From Mycobacterium paragordonae (GTDB taxonomy: Bacteria; Actinomycetota; Actinomycetes; Mycobacteriales; Mycobacteriaceae): 64,000 bases of DNA. Position 1 is the first letter of the stretch. Every line of letters begins with the position of its first letter. The position numbers and the translations under genes were made by a program. The stretch lies in NCBI RefSeq assembly GCF_003614435.1, contig NZ_CP025546.1, positions 1,426,001 through 1,490,000 of the forward strand, read 5' to 3'. A model generated the notes under the pieces. It saw nothing but the letters and a program-made list of their open reading frames with translations. It made no database searches and was not told the DNA's origin. Shown here one piece after another: positions 1 to 8,640 of this stretch.

Positions 1-2
1 CG

Positions 3-656
3 ATCGACGACCGCACCCGGTCGTGGGTGTCGCCGGAGCTTGGGCAGCAACTGGTCACGTTGATGAATTCGGCCATCTCGGCGCACACCTCGGTCGGTGT
101 GATCGGGCTGGTCTTCGCGGCGTGGATGGGCCAGACCTGGATGTACCGGCTGCGGGAAGCGCTGTGCCGGATCTGGGGCCATCAGGCGGACTCGCTGGGC
201 TTCGCGCGCACCATCGCGTCCGATCTGGCCGCCGTACTGGGCACCTTCGCGGTGGTGGTGTCCACCATGACGCTCGCCGCGCTGGCCCACGCCGAGCCGC
301 TGAAGATGGTGCTGAATCTGCTTGGAATACCCGAGCTTTCGGCATTCCACTGGGCGTTCCGCACCATCTCGGTGGTGATATCTTTCCTGGTGTCCTGGGT
401 GGTGTTCAGCTGGGTCATCGTTCGATTGCCGCGGGAGTCGGTTGGTGTGGCCACGTCGATGCGGGCCGGTCTGATGGCTGCCGCCGGGTTCGAGTTGTTC
501 AAACTGGTGGGCTCGCTGTACCTCAGGGTGGTGCTGCGCAGCGTGGCCGGCGCCACCTTCGGGCCGTTGCTGGGTCTGCTGGTGTTCGCCTACGTCACCT
601 GGGTCCTGGTGTTGTACTGCACCGCATGGGCCGCGACCGCGCCGGGAGCGGCATGA
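3..656 (+). CDS. YihY/BrkB family membrane protein, 5' end cut by the window edge
   Basis: This is the C-terminal part of a multi-pass inner-membrane protein of the YihY/virulence factor BrkB family (Rv3335c-like). The reading frame is open from base 3, so the true start lies upstream. Several hydrophobic segments and the family-typical PRESV and FGPLLGL motifs are visible. Its stop overlaps the start of the next gene by four bases (ATGA), so the two are co-transcribed. The downstream protein is a close paralogue, which points to a tandem duplication. BrkB was first described for serum resistance in Bordetella, but the molecular function in mycobacteria is unknown. Confidence 0.85.
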   Translation: MDDRTRSWVSPELGQQLVTLMNSAISAHTSVGVIGLVFAAWMGQTWMYRLREALCRIWGHQADSLGFARTIASDLAAVLGTFAVVVSTMTLAALAHAEPLKMVLNLLGIPELSAFHWAFRTISVVISFLVSWVVFSWVIVRLPRESVGVATSMRAGLMAAAGFELFKLVGSLYLRVVLRSVAGATFGPLLGLLVFAYVTWVLVLYCTAWAATAPGAA

Positions 657-1684
657 CCGAGCCGACCGACAAGCCCGGGATCTTGCAGCGTCTGCGCGAC
701 CGCCACCCGCGGCTCGACCACCTGCTGCGGGCGTATCAGCGCTTCGCCAAGCAGAAAGGCACATTCTTCGCCGCCGGCCTGACGTACTACACGATCTTCG
801 CGTTATTCCCTTTGCTGATGGTCAGTTTCGCGGCCGCGGGGTACATCCTGGCGGGCCGGCCGGAGCTGCTGAATACGATCGACGGCCGGATCCGGTCCGC
901 GGTCGCCGGCGAACTCGGGCAGCAGTTGGTCGATCTGATCAATTCGGCGATCGACGCGCGCGCATCGGTCGGCTTGATCGGTCTGGCCACGGCGGCCTGG
1001 GCGGGGCTGGGCTGGATGTGGCACCTGCGCGAAGCGCTGAGCGAGATGTGGGAACAGCACATCGAACCGGACGGCTATGTGCGCACCAAACTGTCCGATC
1101 TGGCCGCCATGGTGGGCACCTTCCTGGTGATCATGGTCACGGTCGCGCTGAGCGCGCTGGGGCAGCGGAGACCGATGGCCGCCGTGCTGAGATGGCTTCA
1201 CATTCCCGACTATTCGGTATTCGACGAGATCTTCCGGGGTGTGTCCGTACTGGTTTCGGTGCTGGTGACGTGGCTGCTGTTCACCTGGATGATCGCCAGG
1301 CTGCCCCGGGAGTCGGTGCACTTCACCACTTCCGTCCGGGCCGGTCTGATGGCGGCGCTGGGATTCGAGATATTCAAGCAGGTGGGGTCGATCTATCTGC
1401 AGACGGTGGTGCGCAGCCCGGCGGGTGCCGCGTTCGGTCCGGTGCTGGGGTTGATGGTGTTCGCGTTCGTGACGTGGTCGCTGCTGTTGTTCAGCACCGC
1501 GTGGGCGGCGACGTCGGCACCCGAGGACCCGCGGGACAGGCACGTCGACCCGCCCCCGCCCGCGGTCATCAGCCCCCGGATCCTGGTCGAGGAGGGTTTG
1601 CGCCCGCGGCAGACGGTGGCCGCGATGGCGGCGGGAGCCGTTGGGGCGCTGACGCTTTCGCGGCTGTTCAGGCGCCGTCGCTGA
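653..1684 (+). CDS. YihY/BrkB family inner-membrane protein
   Basis: A 343-residue integral membrane protein of the YihY/BrkB family, homologous to Rv3335c. It begins with a short cytoplasmic stretch, then a KGTFFAAGLTYYTIFALFP segment typical of the family start, followed by about six hydrophobic helices with PRESVHF and FGPVLGLMV motifs. The ATG overlaps the stop of the preceding paralogue (ATGA), which fixes the start. The C-terminal tail after residue about 285 is proline- and arginine-rich and ends in RRRR, so it is probably cytoplasmic. The gene converges on the NTF2-like gene, and the coding ends overlap by 17 bp. The substrate is unknown. Confidence 0.9.
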   Translation: MTEPTDKPGILQRLRDRHPRLDHLLRAYQRFAKQKGTFFAAGLTYYTIFALFPLLMVSFAAAGYILAGRPELLNTIDGRIRSAVAGELGQQLVDLINSAIDARASVGLIGLATAAWAGLGWMWHLREALSEMWEQHIEPDGYVRTKLSDLAAMVGTFLVIMVTVALSALGQRRPMAAVLRWLHIPDYSVFDEIFRGVSVLVSVLVTWLLFTWMIARLPRESVHFTTSVRAGLMAALGFEIFKQVGSIYLQTVVRSPAGAAFGPVLGLMVFAFVTWSLLLFSTAWAATSAPEDPRDRHVDPPPPAVISPRILVEEGLRPRQTVAAMAAGAVGALTLSRLFRRRR

Positions 1685-2030
1685 GTTCGGCGCGCATCCT
1701 GGCGGCGAAGGCAGCGACGGCCTTCAGCGGCCGCATCATCACGGTGATCTCGTCGACCAGCCCGTCGTCGCCGGTGTGCAGGAAATCGCAGCCCTGGATG
1801 TCCAGTCCATCGACGGTCGCTCGGAACATCAGCGCGCCGTCCAGCTCCCGCTCGAACCGGAAGTCGTCGAGCACCTTGGCGACCGTGCCCACCACCGTCG
1901 CGATCACCTCACGGCCGCGGTAGGGCCGGTGCGCGATGGGGCTGTGCAACACCGCATCTTCGGCGAAGATCTGCTCGATGGTGTCGAATCGGCCGGCCTC
2001 GACGGCGCCACGGAAAGATCGGCTGCTCAC
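1668..2030 (-). CDS. NTF2/SnoaL-like fold protein
   Basis: A protein of about 120 residues with an NTF2/SnoaL-like pattern: an early FDTIEQIFAEDAVLHSP stretch, a central REVI helix and a C-terminal strand with DEITVMMRPL. I chose the GTG at 2030 because it overlaps the stop of the DoxX gene (GTGA), implying translational coupling. A longer reading frame upstream only reads through doxX out of frame. SnoaL-like proteins bind small hydrophobic ligands or act as isomerases or cyclases; the substrate here is unknown. The fold resembles the C-terminal domain of SigJ in this same window, and the pair sits behind a SigJ-type promoter. Confidence 0.75.
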   Translation of the reverse strand: MSSRSFRGAVEAGRFDTIEQIFAEDAVLHSPIAHRPYRGREVIATVVGTVAKVLDDFRFERELDGALMFRATVDGLDIQGCDFLHTGDDGLVDEITVMMRPLKAVAAFAARMRAELSDGA

Positions 2031-2395
2031 AGCCCCACCGCCCGTCCCACCGCGACAGTGACCGACGCGACCAGGATCGCGACGGTCAGCGCGACGTTGC
2101 GGGGTTCGCGCAGGTGCGCGTGCGATCCGATGGCGCCGACCATCACAATCGCAAACCCACCCGCGGCCAACGGTGTCAGGAATCTCCCGACTCCCGTCAG
2201 CCACGGCAGCAGAATCCCGATGGCGCCCAGCAGTTCACAGAACGCGGTGAACCGGATCACCGGTAGCGGAAACGGCGTCACGCCGGTCTGCCCGATCGCG
2301 ATCAGCCGTTCTTTCGGCTGGCTGATTTTCGCCAGTCCCGACCCGGCGAACACGGTGGCCAGGGCGATCTGCAATGTCCACAGCAGTGCATTCAT
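2027..2395 (-). CDS. DoxX family membrane protein
   Basis: A 122-residue protein with four predicted membrane helices, a GSGLAKI motif after helix 1 and a CELLGAIGILLPW helix, as in the DoxX family. The ATG at 2395 is preceded by a GGAGG ribosome site at five-base spacing, better than the in-frame ATG at 2407. It is coupled by a four-base overlap to the NTF2-like gene. DoxX proteins occur in redox and thiol-stress membrane complexes in mycobacteria (family knowledge). The exact role here is inferred only from its ECF41-type promoter. Confidence 0.85.
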   Translation of the reverse strand: MNALLWTLQIALATVFAGSGLAKISQPKERLIAIGQTGVTPFPLPVIRFTAFCELLGAIGILLPWLTGVGRFLTPLAAGGFAIVMVGAIGSHAHLREPRNVALTVAILVASVTVAVGRAVGL

Positions 2396-2428
2396 ATCGA
2401 CCTCCATATCGATGGTGTGCACAGGTAT

Positions 2429-2455
2429 GACGCGGTAGCCGCGCCGAATGTGACA
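2429..2455 (-). promoter_or_regulatory. SigJ/ECF41-type promoter of the doxX-NTF2 pair
   Basis: On the minus strand, TGTCACA (2455-2449), a 16-base spacer and CGTC (2432-2429) match the ECF41 consensus TGTCACA-N16-CGTC exactly. Transcription should begin near 2421, leaving a short leader that contains the GGAGG site of doxX. sigJ, an ECF41 sigma factor, is encoded about 13 kb away. Confidence 0.75.
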
Positions 2456-2468
2456 CCGCGAAGATCCC

Positions 2469-3584
2469 TTAGTCGGTGCCTCGCCACGCACCGTCGACCA
2501 TGACATCGGCCACCCGCAGATCCTGGTCGAGCACAACCAGATTCGCCTGGTATCCGGTACGGATGGCGCCCACCCGGTCGAGTCCGAGCGCACGAGCCGG
2601 GGTAGCAGAGGTGGTCTGCACGGCGGCCGCCAGGCCCGCGCCGTCGGCCACGGCCCGGAAGAGCTGATCCATGGTGGCCAGGCTGCCGGCGATGGTGGAG
2701 GTGCCGCGCACCGTGGCGACGCCGCCGGCGACGACGACTGGCACCGTTCCCAGTCGGTACTCACCGTCTCCGCTGCCGGCCGCCGCGGTCGCGTCGGTGA
2801 TCACGGCGACCCGTTCGGGGCCGGCCCAACCCAGCACCGCCTGCGTCATCTCGGGGCGGACGTGCACGCCGTCGGCGATGAGTTCGACCGTCACCGCGGG
2901 GTCCTGCAGCAGCGCCAGCACCGGCCCGGGGTCGCGGTGACCCATCGGCGGCATCGCGTTGAACAGATGAGTGCCGACGGTGGCACCCAGGCCGATTGCG
3001 TGCTGGGTCTGTTCATAGGTCGCGTCGGTATGTCCCACGGCGACAACCACTCCCGCGTCCAGAAATCGCCGGATCGCGTCGTCGCTGCCGGGTAACTCCG
3101 GGGCCAGGGTGACCATCCGGATGGTGCCGTCCGCCGCGGCGAGCACCGCGTCGATCTCGGCGGGATCCGGATGCCGTATCTGGGTGTGGTCATGGGCGCC
3201 GCAGCGCGCCGTGCTGAGCCACGGTCCCTCCAGATGGAGGCCCGCCACCGTGCCCCGCTTAGTCGCGTCGGCCAACAGCCTTACGGCGGAGAGCAATTCG
3301 GCGGGGGCGGTGGTGACCAGACTGGCCAGCGTCGTGGTGGTGCCGTGGCGCTGGTGAAATTGCGCGGCCGCCGCCGGTGCGTCGCCGAACGACGCGCCGC
3401 CGCCGCCGTGCACGTGCATGTCGATAAATCCGGGTATCACAACGGAATCGGGGAGATCGACGTCGGCCGGTACGGGCGGTGCTCCCGCGCCGCCGGCGAC
3501 GATCCGGCCTGCGTCGACCTGCACCCAGCCGGGACGGCACACCTCGCCCTCGACGACGACGGTGCCGGCCCGGATCAGCGTCAT
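2469..3584 (-). CDS. nagA: N-acetylglucosamine-6-phosphate deacetylase
   Basis: A 371-residue amidohydrolase homologous to Rv3332. It removes acetate from GlcNAc-6-phosphate to give glucosamine-6-phosphate, feeding amino-sugar recycling in the cytoplasm. Visible motifs include the metal-site MHVHGGG, the HLEGPW loop, GHTDAT, GTHLFNAM and ITDAT. The ATG overlaps the stop of the sugar-transporter gene by four bases, so the two form one unit. The neighbours dacB1 (peptidoglycan carboxypeptidase) and the transporter suggest use of cell-wall or external amino sugars, which is inference. Confidence 0.95.
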   Translation of the reverse strand: MTLIRAGTVVVEGEVCRPGWVQVDAGRIVAGGAGAPPVPADVDLPDSVVIPGFIDMHVHGGGGASFGDAPAAAAQFHQRHGTTTTLASLVTTAPAELLSAVRLLADATKRGTVAGLHLEGPWLSTARCGAHDHTQIRHPDPAEIDAVLAAADGTIRMVTLAPELPGSDDAIRRFLDAGVVVAVGHTDATYEQTQHAIGLGATVGTHLFNAMPPMGHRDPGPVLALLQDPAVTVELIADGVHVRPEMTQAVLGWAGPERVAVITDATAAAGSGDGEYRLGTVPVVVAGGVATVRGTSTIAGSLATMDQLFRAVADGAGLAAAVQTTSATPARALGLDRVGAIRTGYQANLVVLDQDLRVADVMVDGAWRGTD

Positions 3585-4990
3585 GACGAATCGGTGGGCC
3601 AGCGGCCACCGTTCTCCCAGAAGAGCCGGATCTCCTCGAGTTCGCGGCCCTTGGTCTCCGGCGCATACCGGTACACCACGAAGAAGGCCACCACCGTCAG
3701 CCCGCCGAAGACCGCGAAAACCCCGGCGCCGCCGAGCAACTGCAGCATGGTGAGGAAGAATCCGGCGATCAGCGCGTTGCCGGTCAGCGTCGAGGTGAGC
3801 ATCACACTGGACCCCAGTGAGCGCAGCCGGGACGGGAAGCTCTCACCCGCGTACACCCACACCAGCGAACCGAACCCGAAGTTGAAGCCGACGATGAACA
3901 GCAGGATGCCGCCGAATCCGAGGACCAGCCCGCTGCCGGAACTGTTGGCGAAGATGACCATCAGCGTGGCATCGGCGACGATCATCATCACGATGCCGGA
4001 CAACAGGATTGGGCGCCGGCCCAGCCGGTCCACCGAGAACAGCGAGACGAACACCGCGGACAATCCGGCGAGTTGCACCAGCGCAGGCAACCCCAGCAGC
4101 GCGAAATCGCCGTGGAAACCCATCTCGGCGAAGATCGTCGGGCTGTAGTAGATGATCGCGTTGATGCCGGTGATCTGGACCAGAAAGCCGAGCACGACGA
4201 CGAACACGGTGGCCCGCAGGTACGGCCGCCGGATCATCTCGGAAACCTTGCCGCTGCCCTCGTCTTTCAGCGCGACGGCGATCTCGGTCAACTGGCTCTC
4301 GACGTCAGCGTCGGGCTCCACCCGCGACAGCGCCCGCCGCGCGTCCTCGACCCGGCCCTTGAGCAGGTACCAGCGTGCGGTGTCGGGCATCCGGATCAGC
4401 AGCGGGAGCAGCACGACGGCGGGTATCGCGGCGATCCCCAGGATCCAGCGCCAGGCATGCGCACCGGCCAGCAGGTAACCCACCAGGTAGCCCAGGATGA
4501 TGCCGACCAGAATCGTGACCTGATAGGCGGTCAGCAGCGAACCGCGCACGGCCGTCGGCGCCGATTCGGCCACGTACACGGGCACCACGACCACCGCGAC
4601 CCCGATCGCCACGCCCAGCAACAGGCGGGCGGCCAGCAGCATCGGCAGCGACACGGCGCACGCGCCGAGGATCGCGCACACCGCGTAGCCCGCCGTGAGC
4701 AGCACCGTGGACCGCTTGCGCCCGATCGCGTTGGCGATCACCCCGGCCGCCAGGGCGCCCACGATCTGACCGATCACCACCATCGTGGTGACCAACTCCT
4801 GTTGCCGCGTGGTCAGGTGGAAGTCCTCGGCGATGAACAACCGCGCACCCGCGATGGAAGAAAGGTCGTAGCCGTAGATGACCCCGACGCTGGCCGCGGT
4901 GAGACCGACCAGCAAACCCCGCCCGGTCAGACTTTTACCTTGGCTTTGAGTATCTTGATGACCGCTTCCGGGTCCTCGGGGGTGATGCAC
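3581..4990 (-). CDS. sugI: MFS sugar-porter family transporter (SugI-like)
   Basis: A 12-helix major facilitator of the sugar porter family, homologous to Rv3331 (SugI). It carries the GRKRS loop after helix 2, RLGRRP between helices 8 and 9, and a PETKGRELEE motif after helix 12. As annotated from an ATG at 4990 it overlaps the upstream gene by 64 bases, and the first 20 residues lack family character. A CTG at 4930, overlapping the upstream stop as CTGA, would give a 449-residue protein beginning just before helix 1 and may be the real start. It is coupled to nagA. The substrate has not been established from sequence; an amino sugar is a guess. Confidence 0.85.
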   Translation of the reverse strand: MHHPRGPGSGHQDTQSQGKSLTGRGLLVGLTAASVGVIYGYDLSSIAGARLFIAEDFHLTTRQQELVTTMVVIGQIVGALAAGVIANAIGRKRSTVLLTAGYAVCAILGACAVSLPMLLAARLLLGVAIGVAVVVVPVYVAESAPTAVRGSLLTAYQVTILVGIILGYLVGYLLAGAHAWRWILGIAAIPAVVLLPLLIRMPDTARWYLLKGRVEDARRALSRVEPDADVESQLTEIAVALKDEGSGKVSEMIRRPYLRATVFVVVLGFLVQITGINAIIYYSPTIFAEMGFHGDFALLGLPALVQLAGLSAVFVSLFSVDRLGRRPILLSGIVMMIVADATLMVIFANSSGSGLVLGFGGILLFIVGFNFGFGSLVWVYAGESFPSRLRSLGSSVMLTSTLTGNALIAGFFLTMLQLLGGAGVFAVFGGLTVVAFFVVYRYAPETKGRELEEIRLFWENGGRWPTDSS

Positions 4991-5250
4991 ACCCGCACCC
5001 GACGGCCCACGTCGATCACCAGCAGTGTCGACTTGCGGCCGCGGCGCGCGTCCAGCGGGAACCAGTAGCGCGGATCGCTGGCGCCCCAGATCCGGCCCTT
5101 GCCGGTCGCCCAGCTCATCTTCTCGCGGCGGATGCCGTGAATGTCGGAGTAGGCGATCCGCTTCGCGTTGGCAAAGGGGAAGTAGTAGCGGTTCACGGTG
5201 ATCCCGTCCTCGTCCAGCGTGAGTCCGGCGTCTTCGTACAGGGCGGTCAT
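4927..5250 (-). CDS. Conserved small protein, PH-like fold
   Basis: A 107-residue soluble protein conserved in mycobacteria. It reads as a beta-rich PH-like module: DEDGITVNRYYFPFANAKRI, then IPYSDIHG-like strands, and a C-terminal ITPEDPEAVIKIL helix, as in bacterial PH-domain proteins that often sit beside membrane proteins. It lies 20 bp after dacB1 and runs into the transporter gene. No catalytic residues are apparent and the function is unknown. The operon context suggests an envelope role, which is inference. Confidence 0.75.
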   Translation of the reverse strand: MTALYEDAGLTLDEDGITVNRYYFPFANAKRIAYSDIHGIRREKMSWATGKGRIWGASDPRYWFPLDARRGRKSTLLVIDVGRRVRVCITPEDPEAVIKILKAKVKV

Positions 5251-5270
5251 CCGGCAGATTGTAGTGCTTT

Positions 5271-6506
5271 TCAGTGCTGTGTCCGGCCGTTCATCGAGCG
5301 CGCTACCAGGATCAATCCGAACACGATGACGGTGCCGACGACGGCGACCCCGACCCGGATCGGCAGTGAGTCGGCCGAGGACATCAGACCCGACGCCTGG
5401 CTGTTGTCGGGTGCCCGGGCGGCCGGGCTATCCCTGGTCGGGACCAGCGAGGGGTCGGGTTCGATCAGCGAGCCCACCTGGGTGCCCTGCGCGGTGCTGA
5501 AGCCGTAATCCAGCAGGTGCGCGGCCTGCTCCCAGGGCGCGATCGGCTGGCGGGTGCCGTGCAGCAGCACCGCCATCAGCCGCCGGCCGTTGCGGTTGGC
5601 CGCGCCGACGAAGGTCTGGCCGGCGTCGTCGGTGTAACCGGTCTTGCCGCCCATCGCCCCGGGGTAGTGGTAGAGCAGCTGGTTGTCGTTTTCCAGCTCG
5701 TAGCCGGGGTGGTCGCCGTGGCCGGGGAAGTCGAAGGTGCGGGTTGCGACGATGTCGGCGAAGACGGGGTTGCGCCAGGCATACCGGTAGAACAGGCCGA
5801 TGTCGTAGGCCGAGGTGCTCATGCCGGGCCCGTCCAGCCCGGACGGGGTGGCTACCCGGGTGTCGCGGCCGCCCAGCTTGGTGGCCAGCACGTTGAGCTT
5901 CTCCAGCGCTTGCTGCATGCCGCCGAGCTGCATGGCCAGCGCGTGCGCGGCGTCGTTGCCGGAGTGCATCAGCAGGCCGTGCAACAGCTGGTTGATGGTG
6001 TAGGTGCCGCCGGCGTCGACGCCGACCTTCGTGCCCTCGGCGGCCGCGTCGTCGTCGGTGCCGGGAACGGCCTTGTTCTGGTTGAACGCGTTGATCGACG
6101 CCATCGCGACCAGCACCTTGATGATGCTGGCGGGGCGGTGCCGGGCGTGTGGGTCACGGGCCGCGATGACGGCTCCGCTGTCCAGGTCGGCAACCAGCCA
6201 CGCTTCGGCGGAGACGTCGTTCGGCACCGGGGGAGTATCCGGGGCGGCGATGATGCCGCAGCCGGACAGCGCGTTACCGCCGATCGGGGTCGACGGCAGG
6301 GCCAGCGGCAGTGGCGGTTCACCGGCGCGAGGAACTTCGGAGGAGTCCACGGCCGGCGGGGTGTTGATCTTGTACGGGCAGTTGGCGGCCTGCGGATTCA
6401 CTTCGGCGCTGGGTTCGGCGTTGGCCAGCGCGCCTGACCCGCTGATCGCGAAAACCGCCGCGGCCAGGCACGACGCCGCGCGTAAAGAGGTCCGTGTGGG
6501 GGGCAT
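5271..6506 (-). CDS. dacB1: D-alanyl-D-alanine carboxypeptidase, penicillin-binding protein
   Basis: A 411-residue homologue of Rv3330. It trims the terminal D-Ala from peptidoglycan stem peptides at the cell surface. It has a signal peptide (about residues 1-30), a proline-rich linker, the serine peptidase S11 domain with SIIK (Ser127, Lys130), SGN (182-184) and KTG (288-290), and a C-terminal membrane anchor in the last 35 residues followed by basic residues. Start 6506 was chosen because the signal peptide begins there and a TAATCT box lies eight bases upstream; the longer frame adds non-conserved sequence. It is divergent from the MerR-like regulator. Confidence 0.93.
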   Translation of the reverse strand: MPPTRTSLRAASCLAAAVFAISGSGALANAEPSAEVNPQAANCPYKINTPPAVDSSEVPRAGEPPLPLALPSTPIGGNALSGCGIIAAPDTPPVPNDVSAEAWLVADLDSGAVIAARDPHARHRPASIIKVLVAMASINAFNQNKAVPGTDDDAAAEGTKVGVDAGGTYTINQLLHGLLMHSGNDAAHALAMQLGGMQQALEKLNVLATKLGGRDTRVATPSGLDGPGMSTSAYDIGLFYRYAWRNPVFADIVATRTFDFPGHGDHPGYELENDNQLLYHYPGAMGGKTGYTDDAGQTFVGAANRNGRRLMAVLLHGTRQPIAPWEQAAHLLDYGFSTAQGTQVGSLIEPDPSLVPTRDSPAARAPDNSQASGLMSSADSLPIRVGVAVVGTVIVFGLILVARSMNGRTQH

Positions 6507-6514
6507 CGATGTGC

Positions 6515-6520
6515 AGATTA
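6515..6520 (-). promoter_or_regulatory. -10 box for possibly leaderless dacB1 mRNA
   Basis: TAATCT fits the mycobacterial TANNNT -10 pattern and ends eight bases before the dacB1 ATG. No ribosome site is visible upstream of that ATG, so a leaderless or nearly leaderless transcript is likely. Confidence 0.45.
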
Positions 6521-6597
6521 AGCGATGGGAGCGGCTATCGCCGGGAGCCGCGCTGTGACTGGTGGTACGGAAGTTGCAGAAGCGAACCGCCCACCGT

Positions 6598-6645
6598 TTG
6601 ACAGTGTCGAAAAGATAGATGACACTGTCAATCACCATGACACTG
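6598..6645 (+). promoter_or_regulatory. TTGACA box with GACAsTGTC palindromes, probable autoregulatory operator
   Basis: Two nine-base palindromes, GACAGTGTC (6600-6608) and GACACTGTC (6621-6629), form an inverted repeat with a 12-base spacer. A half copy, GACACTG, follows at 6638. The first overlaps a TTGACA (6598-6603) that could be a -35 box. The site lies directly before and across the start of the MerR-like gene, so autoregulation is the simplest reading. A further GACACTGTC occurs inside the gene at 7129-7137. Confidence 0.5.
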
Positions 6646-7278
6646 CTCACCCTGCCCCAGTTCGCCGCCGCGGCCGCCGACGCCGTGCAGGCGTCCGGCG
6701 CTGCGCCGGACAACCGGCAGGCAAAAGCCGTCCCCGCCGAGCGCATGATCCGCTACTACACCTCGCGTGGTCTGCTGCCCCGCCCCGGCAACCGCGGCCG
6801 GGCCCTCATCTACGGCCGCACGCACCTGATGCGGTTGGTGGCGATCAAACGCCTGCAGGGTGAGGGCCTGTCCCTGGACGAAATTGCCGAACGGCTGGCC
6901 GGGATGTCGGCGGCGCAGGTCGAGGCGCTGGCCGCGATTCCGGACAGCGCCGTGCCGGCCGGCCTGGGTGATCCCGAGCCGGCTCCCGAACCCGCCCGCG
7001 CGGCCGGCGCATTCTGGCGGGCCGTCCCCGACGCGGCCCCCGAAATCGTCCCCGATGCGGCACCCGCCGTCGTCCCCGACGCGGCCCCCGCACCGGCCGT
7101 CACCAACCTGCAGGCCGTCCGGCTTTCCGACACTGTCACGTTGCTCGTCGACGGGCCGCTGCCACCACTCGACTCGCTGCGCCGCGCCGCCGCGCCGCTG
7201 CTGGACCTGCTCGCCAACCCCGGAAAGGACTTCCCAATCGTGTTGTCAAGCCGCCGTCGTGATGGGGATGGGGGGTAA
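6637..7278 (+). CDS. MerR-like transcriptional regulator, C-terminus probably altered by IS insertion
   Basis: About 213 residues. The N-terminal half carries a winged-helix MerR-type DNA-binding motif ([15 protein letters not shown], then a [18 protein letters not shown] helix). A middle section has alanine/proline repeats of the AAPxxVPD type. The last residues ([10 protein letters not shown]) appear to be read from the adjoining IS110 element, so the native end is probably lost. Start choice is between 6637 and an in-frame ATG at 6619; both begin with ATGACACTG. In actinobacteria such regulators often precede a VIT/VWA gene, as here before the insertion. The ligand is unknown. Confidence 0.7.
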   Translation: MTLLTLPQFAAAAADAVQASGAAPDNRQAKAVPAERMIRYYTSRGLLPRPGNRGRALIYGRTHLMRLVAIKRLQGEGLSLDEIAERLAGMSAAQVEALAAIPDSAVPAGLGDPEPAPEPARAAGAFWRAVPDAAPEIVPDAAPAVVPDAAPAPAVTNLQAVRLSDTVTLLVDGPLPPLDSLRRAAAPLLDLLANPGKDFPIVLSSRRRDGDGG

Positions 7279-8466
7279 GTCGTGGTAGGTGGTGTGGTCG
7301 CGGAGCATGGCCCACAGGACGCTGATACGGCGCCTTGCCAATGCGAGTACGGCTTGCTTGTGCGATTTGCCCTCGGCTCTTTTGCGCTGATAAAAGGTGC
7401 GCGAGGCGGGGCTGGTGGTGATCGAGATTTGCGCCGAGAGGTACATCGACCGCAGCAGTCCGCGGTGATAGCGCTTGGGGCGGCGCAGATTTCCATGGAT
7501 GCGGCCGGAATCGCGGGGTTGTGGTGCCAGCCCGGCGAACCCGGCGAGTTGATCAGCACCGGTGAACGCGGTCATGTCTCCGCCGGTGGCGGCGAGGAAT
7601 TCCGCACCCAGCCGGGGTCCGATGCCTGGCAGGCTGATGATTACTTCGGCGTGTCGATGGTCGCGAAATCGGGCCTCGATGAGCTCGTCGAGTTCGGCGA
7701 TTTCGTCACCGAGGGCGATCACCCCCTTGGCCAGCCGGGCGACCATCTGGGCTGCCAAACGCTCTCCGGGCAACACCACCGACTGGGAGCGGGCGGCCTC
7801 CACCGCGGTCTGGGCCAGCGCGGTGGCGTTACGCGCGCCCTGTTTGCGCAGCCACGCGTCCAGGCGCGCAACTCCCGCGCGGCGGATCGCCGCCGGGGTT
7901 TGGTAGGCGGTCAACAGCACCAGCGGACCTTTGTTGGTCAAGGTCAACGCCCGCTCCAATGCAGGGGATATCTCGAGCAGTTGCGCGCGCAGGCGGTTGA
8001 TCTGGCGGGTGCGATCAAAGACCACATCCACGCGGCGGGTGGTCAGGATACGCAAATCCACGGCGATCTCATCGCCGGGCCGCAGCAAACTGATATCCCG
8101 GCGAAGGCGGGCCTGATCAGCGATGACGAACGCGTCACGGGCATCGGTTTTGCCCTCGCTGCGGTAGCTGGCCGACGCTCGGTGAATTGCCAGCCCGGTC
8201 AGATATGCCAGCGGCTGCTCGCGAGCAACGAGCAAGCCGATCAGCAGTGCCGCCGCTCCATGGTTGAGGTCGATCGCCCACAACACTTGGCCGCCGGCCA
8301 GCTCGATCACCTCGTCGAGCAGACTCGCCAGTTCAGGCTCGTTGTTGAACACTCGCCGCGACAGCAGCCGTTGCCCTTCGCTGTTGATCACCACGCAGTG
8401 ATGGTGTTCTTTTCCCACATCGATTCCTGCCCAGACCTTTTCGGTCAACGCCACCTCCACACTCAT
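7246..8466 (-). CDS. IS110-family transposase
   Basis: A 406-residue transposase with an N-terminal RuvC-like DEDD domain (GIDVGKEH with Asp16, AIDLNHG with Asp66, KTDARDA with Asp108 and Asp111) and a C-terminal transposase_20 domain containing the LPGIGPRLGAE hairpin and a PRDSGRI serine motif. The second acidic residue is Asp instead of the usual Glu. The start at 8466 (MSVEVAL) fits the family; upstream in-frame sequence belongs to the non-coding end of the element. The gene appears intact and could be active. Confidence 0.92.
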   Translation of the reverse strand: MSVEVALTEKVWAGIDVGKEHHHCVVINSEGQRLLSRRVFNNEPELASLLDEVIELAGGQVLWAIDLNHGAAALLIGLLVAREQPLAYLTGLAIHRASASYRSEGKTDARDAFVIADQARLRRDISLLRPGDEIAVDLRILTTRRVDVVFDRTRQINRLRAQLLEISPALERALTLTNKGPLVLLTAYQTPAAIRRAGVARLDAWLRKQGARNATALAQTAVEAARSQSVVLPGERLAAQMVARLAKGVIALGDEIAELDELIEARFRDHRHAEVIISLPGIGPRLGAEFLAATGGDMTAFTGADQLAGFAGLAPQPRDSGRIHGNLRRPKRYHRGLLRSMYLSAQISITTSPASRTFYQRKRAEGKSHKQAVLALARRRISVLWAMLRDHTTYHDLPPIPITTAA

Positions 8467-8640
8467 AGCCGTCACTCTTTGCGGTCCCTGGCAACGACGT
8501 CCCGGCGTAGTCCTACAGCAGCGATCACATCGCGTATCCCAATCAGCAGTCGAGCCGTTGCCAAACTGCGGGCGGCCAAGTCCTTTGAGCGGTCCACACC
8601 GCACCCCAATGACAGCCATACCCGCAGTTCGTGGGGTTCT
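8467..8640 (-). ncRNA. Putative bridge (seeker) RNA region of the IS110 element
   Basis: IS110-group elements encode a structured bridge RNA in the non-coding end upstream of the transposase, which pairs with target and donor DNA. This element has about 170 non-coding bases in that position, rich in short inverted repeats, for example GGCAACG at 8483-8489 against CGTTGCC at 8555-8561. I infer the RNA from position and family knowledge and have not derived a fold or its limits. Confidence 0.4.

Larger units (their letters stand above)
7235..8640 (-). mobile_element. IS110-family insertion sequence (ends approximate)
   Basis: The element comprises a transposase gene plus about 170 bases of upstream non-coding sequence, and lies between the MerR-like and VIT/VWA genes. 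IS110 elements lack clear terminal inverted repeats and usually make no target duplication, so the limits are estimates. The right side lies close to the transposase stop within the MerR reading frame. The left side lies somewhere before the VIT/VWA ribosome site near 8675. Confidence 0.7.
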
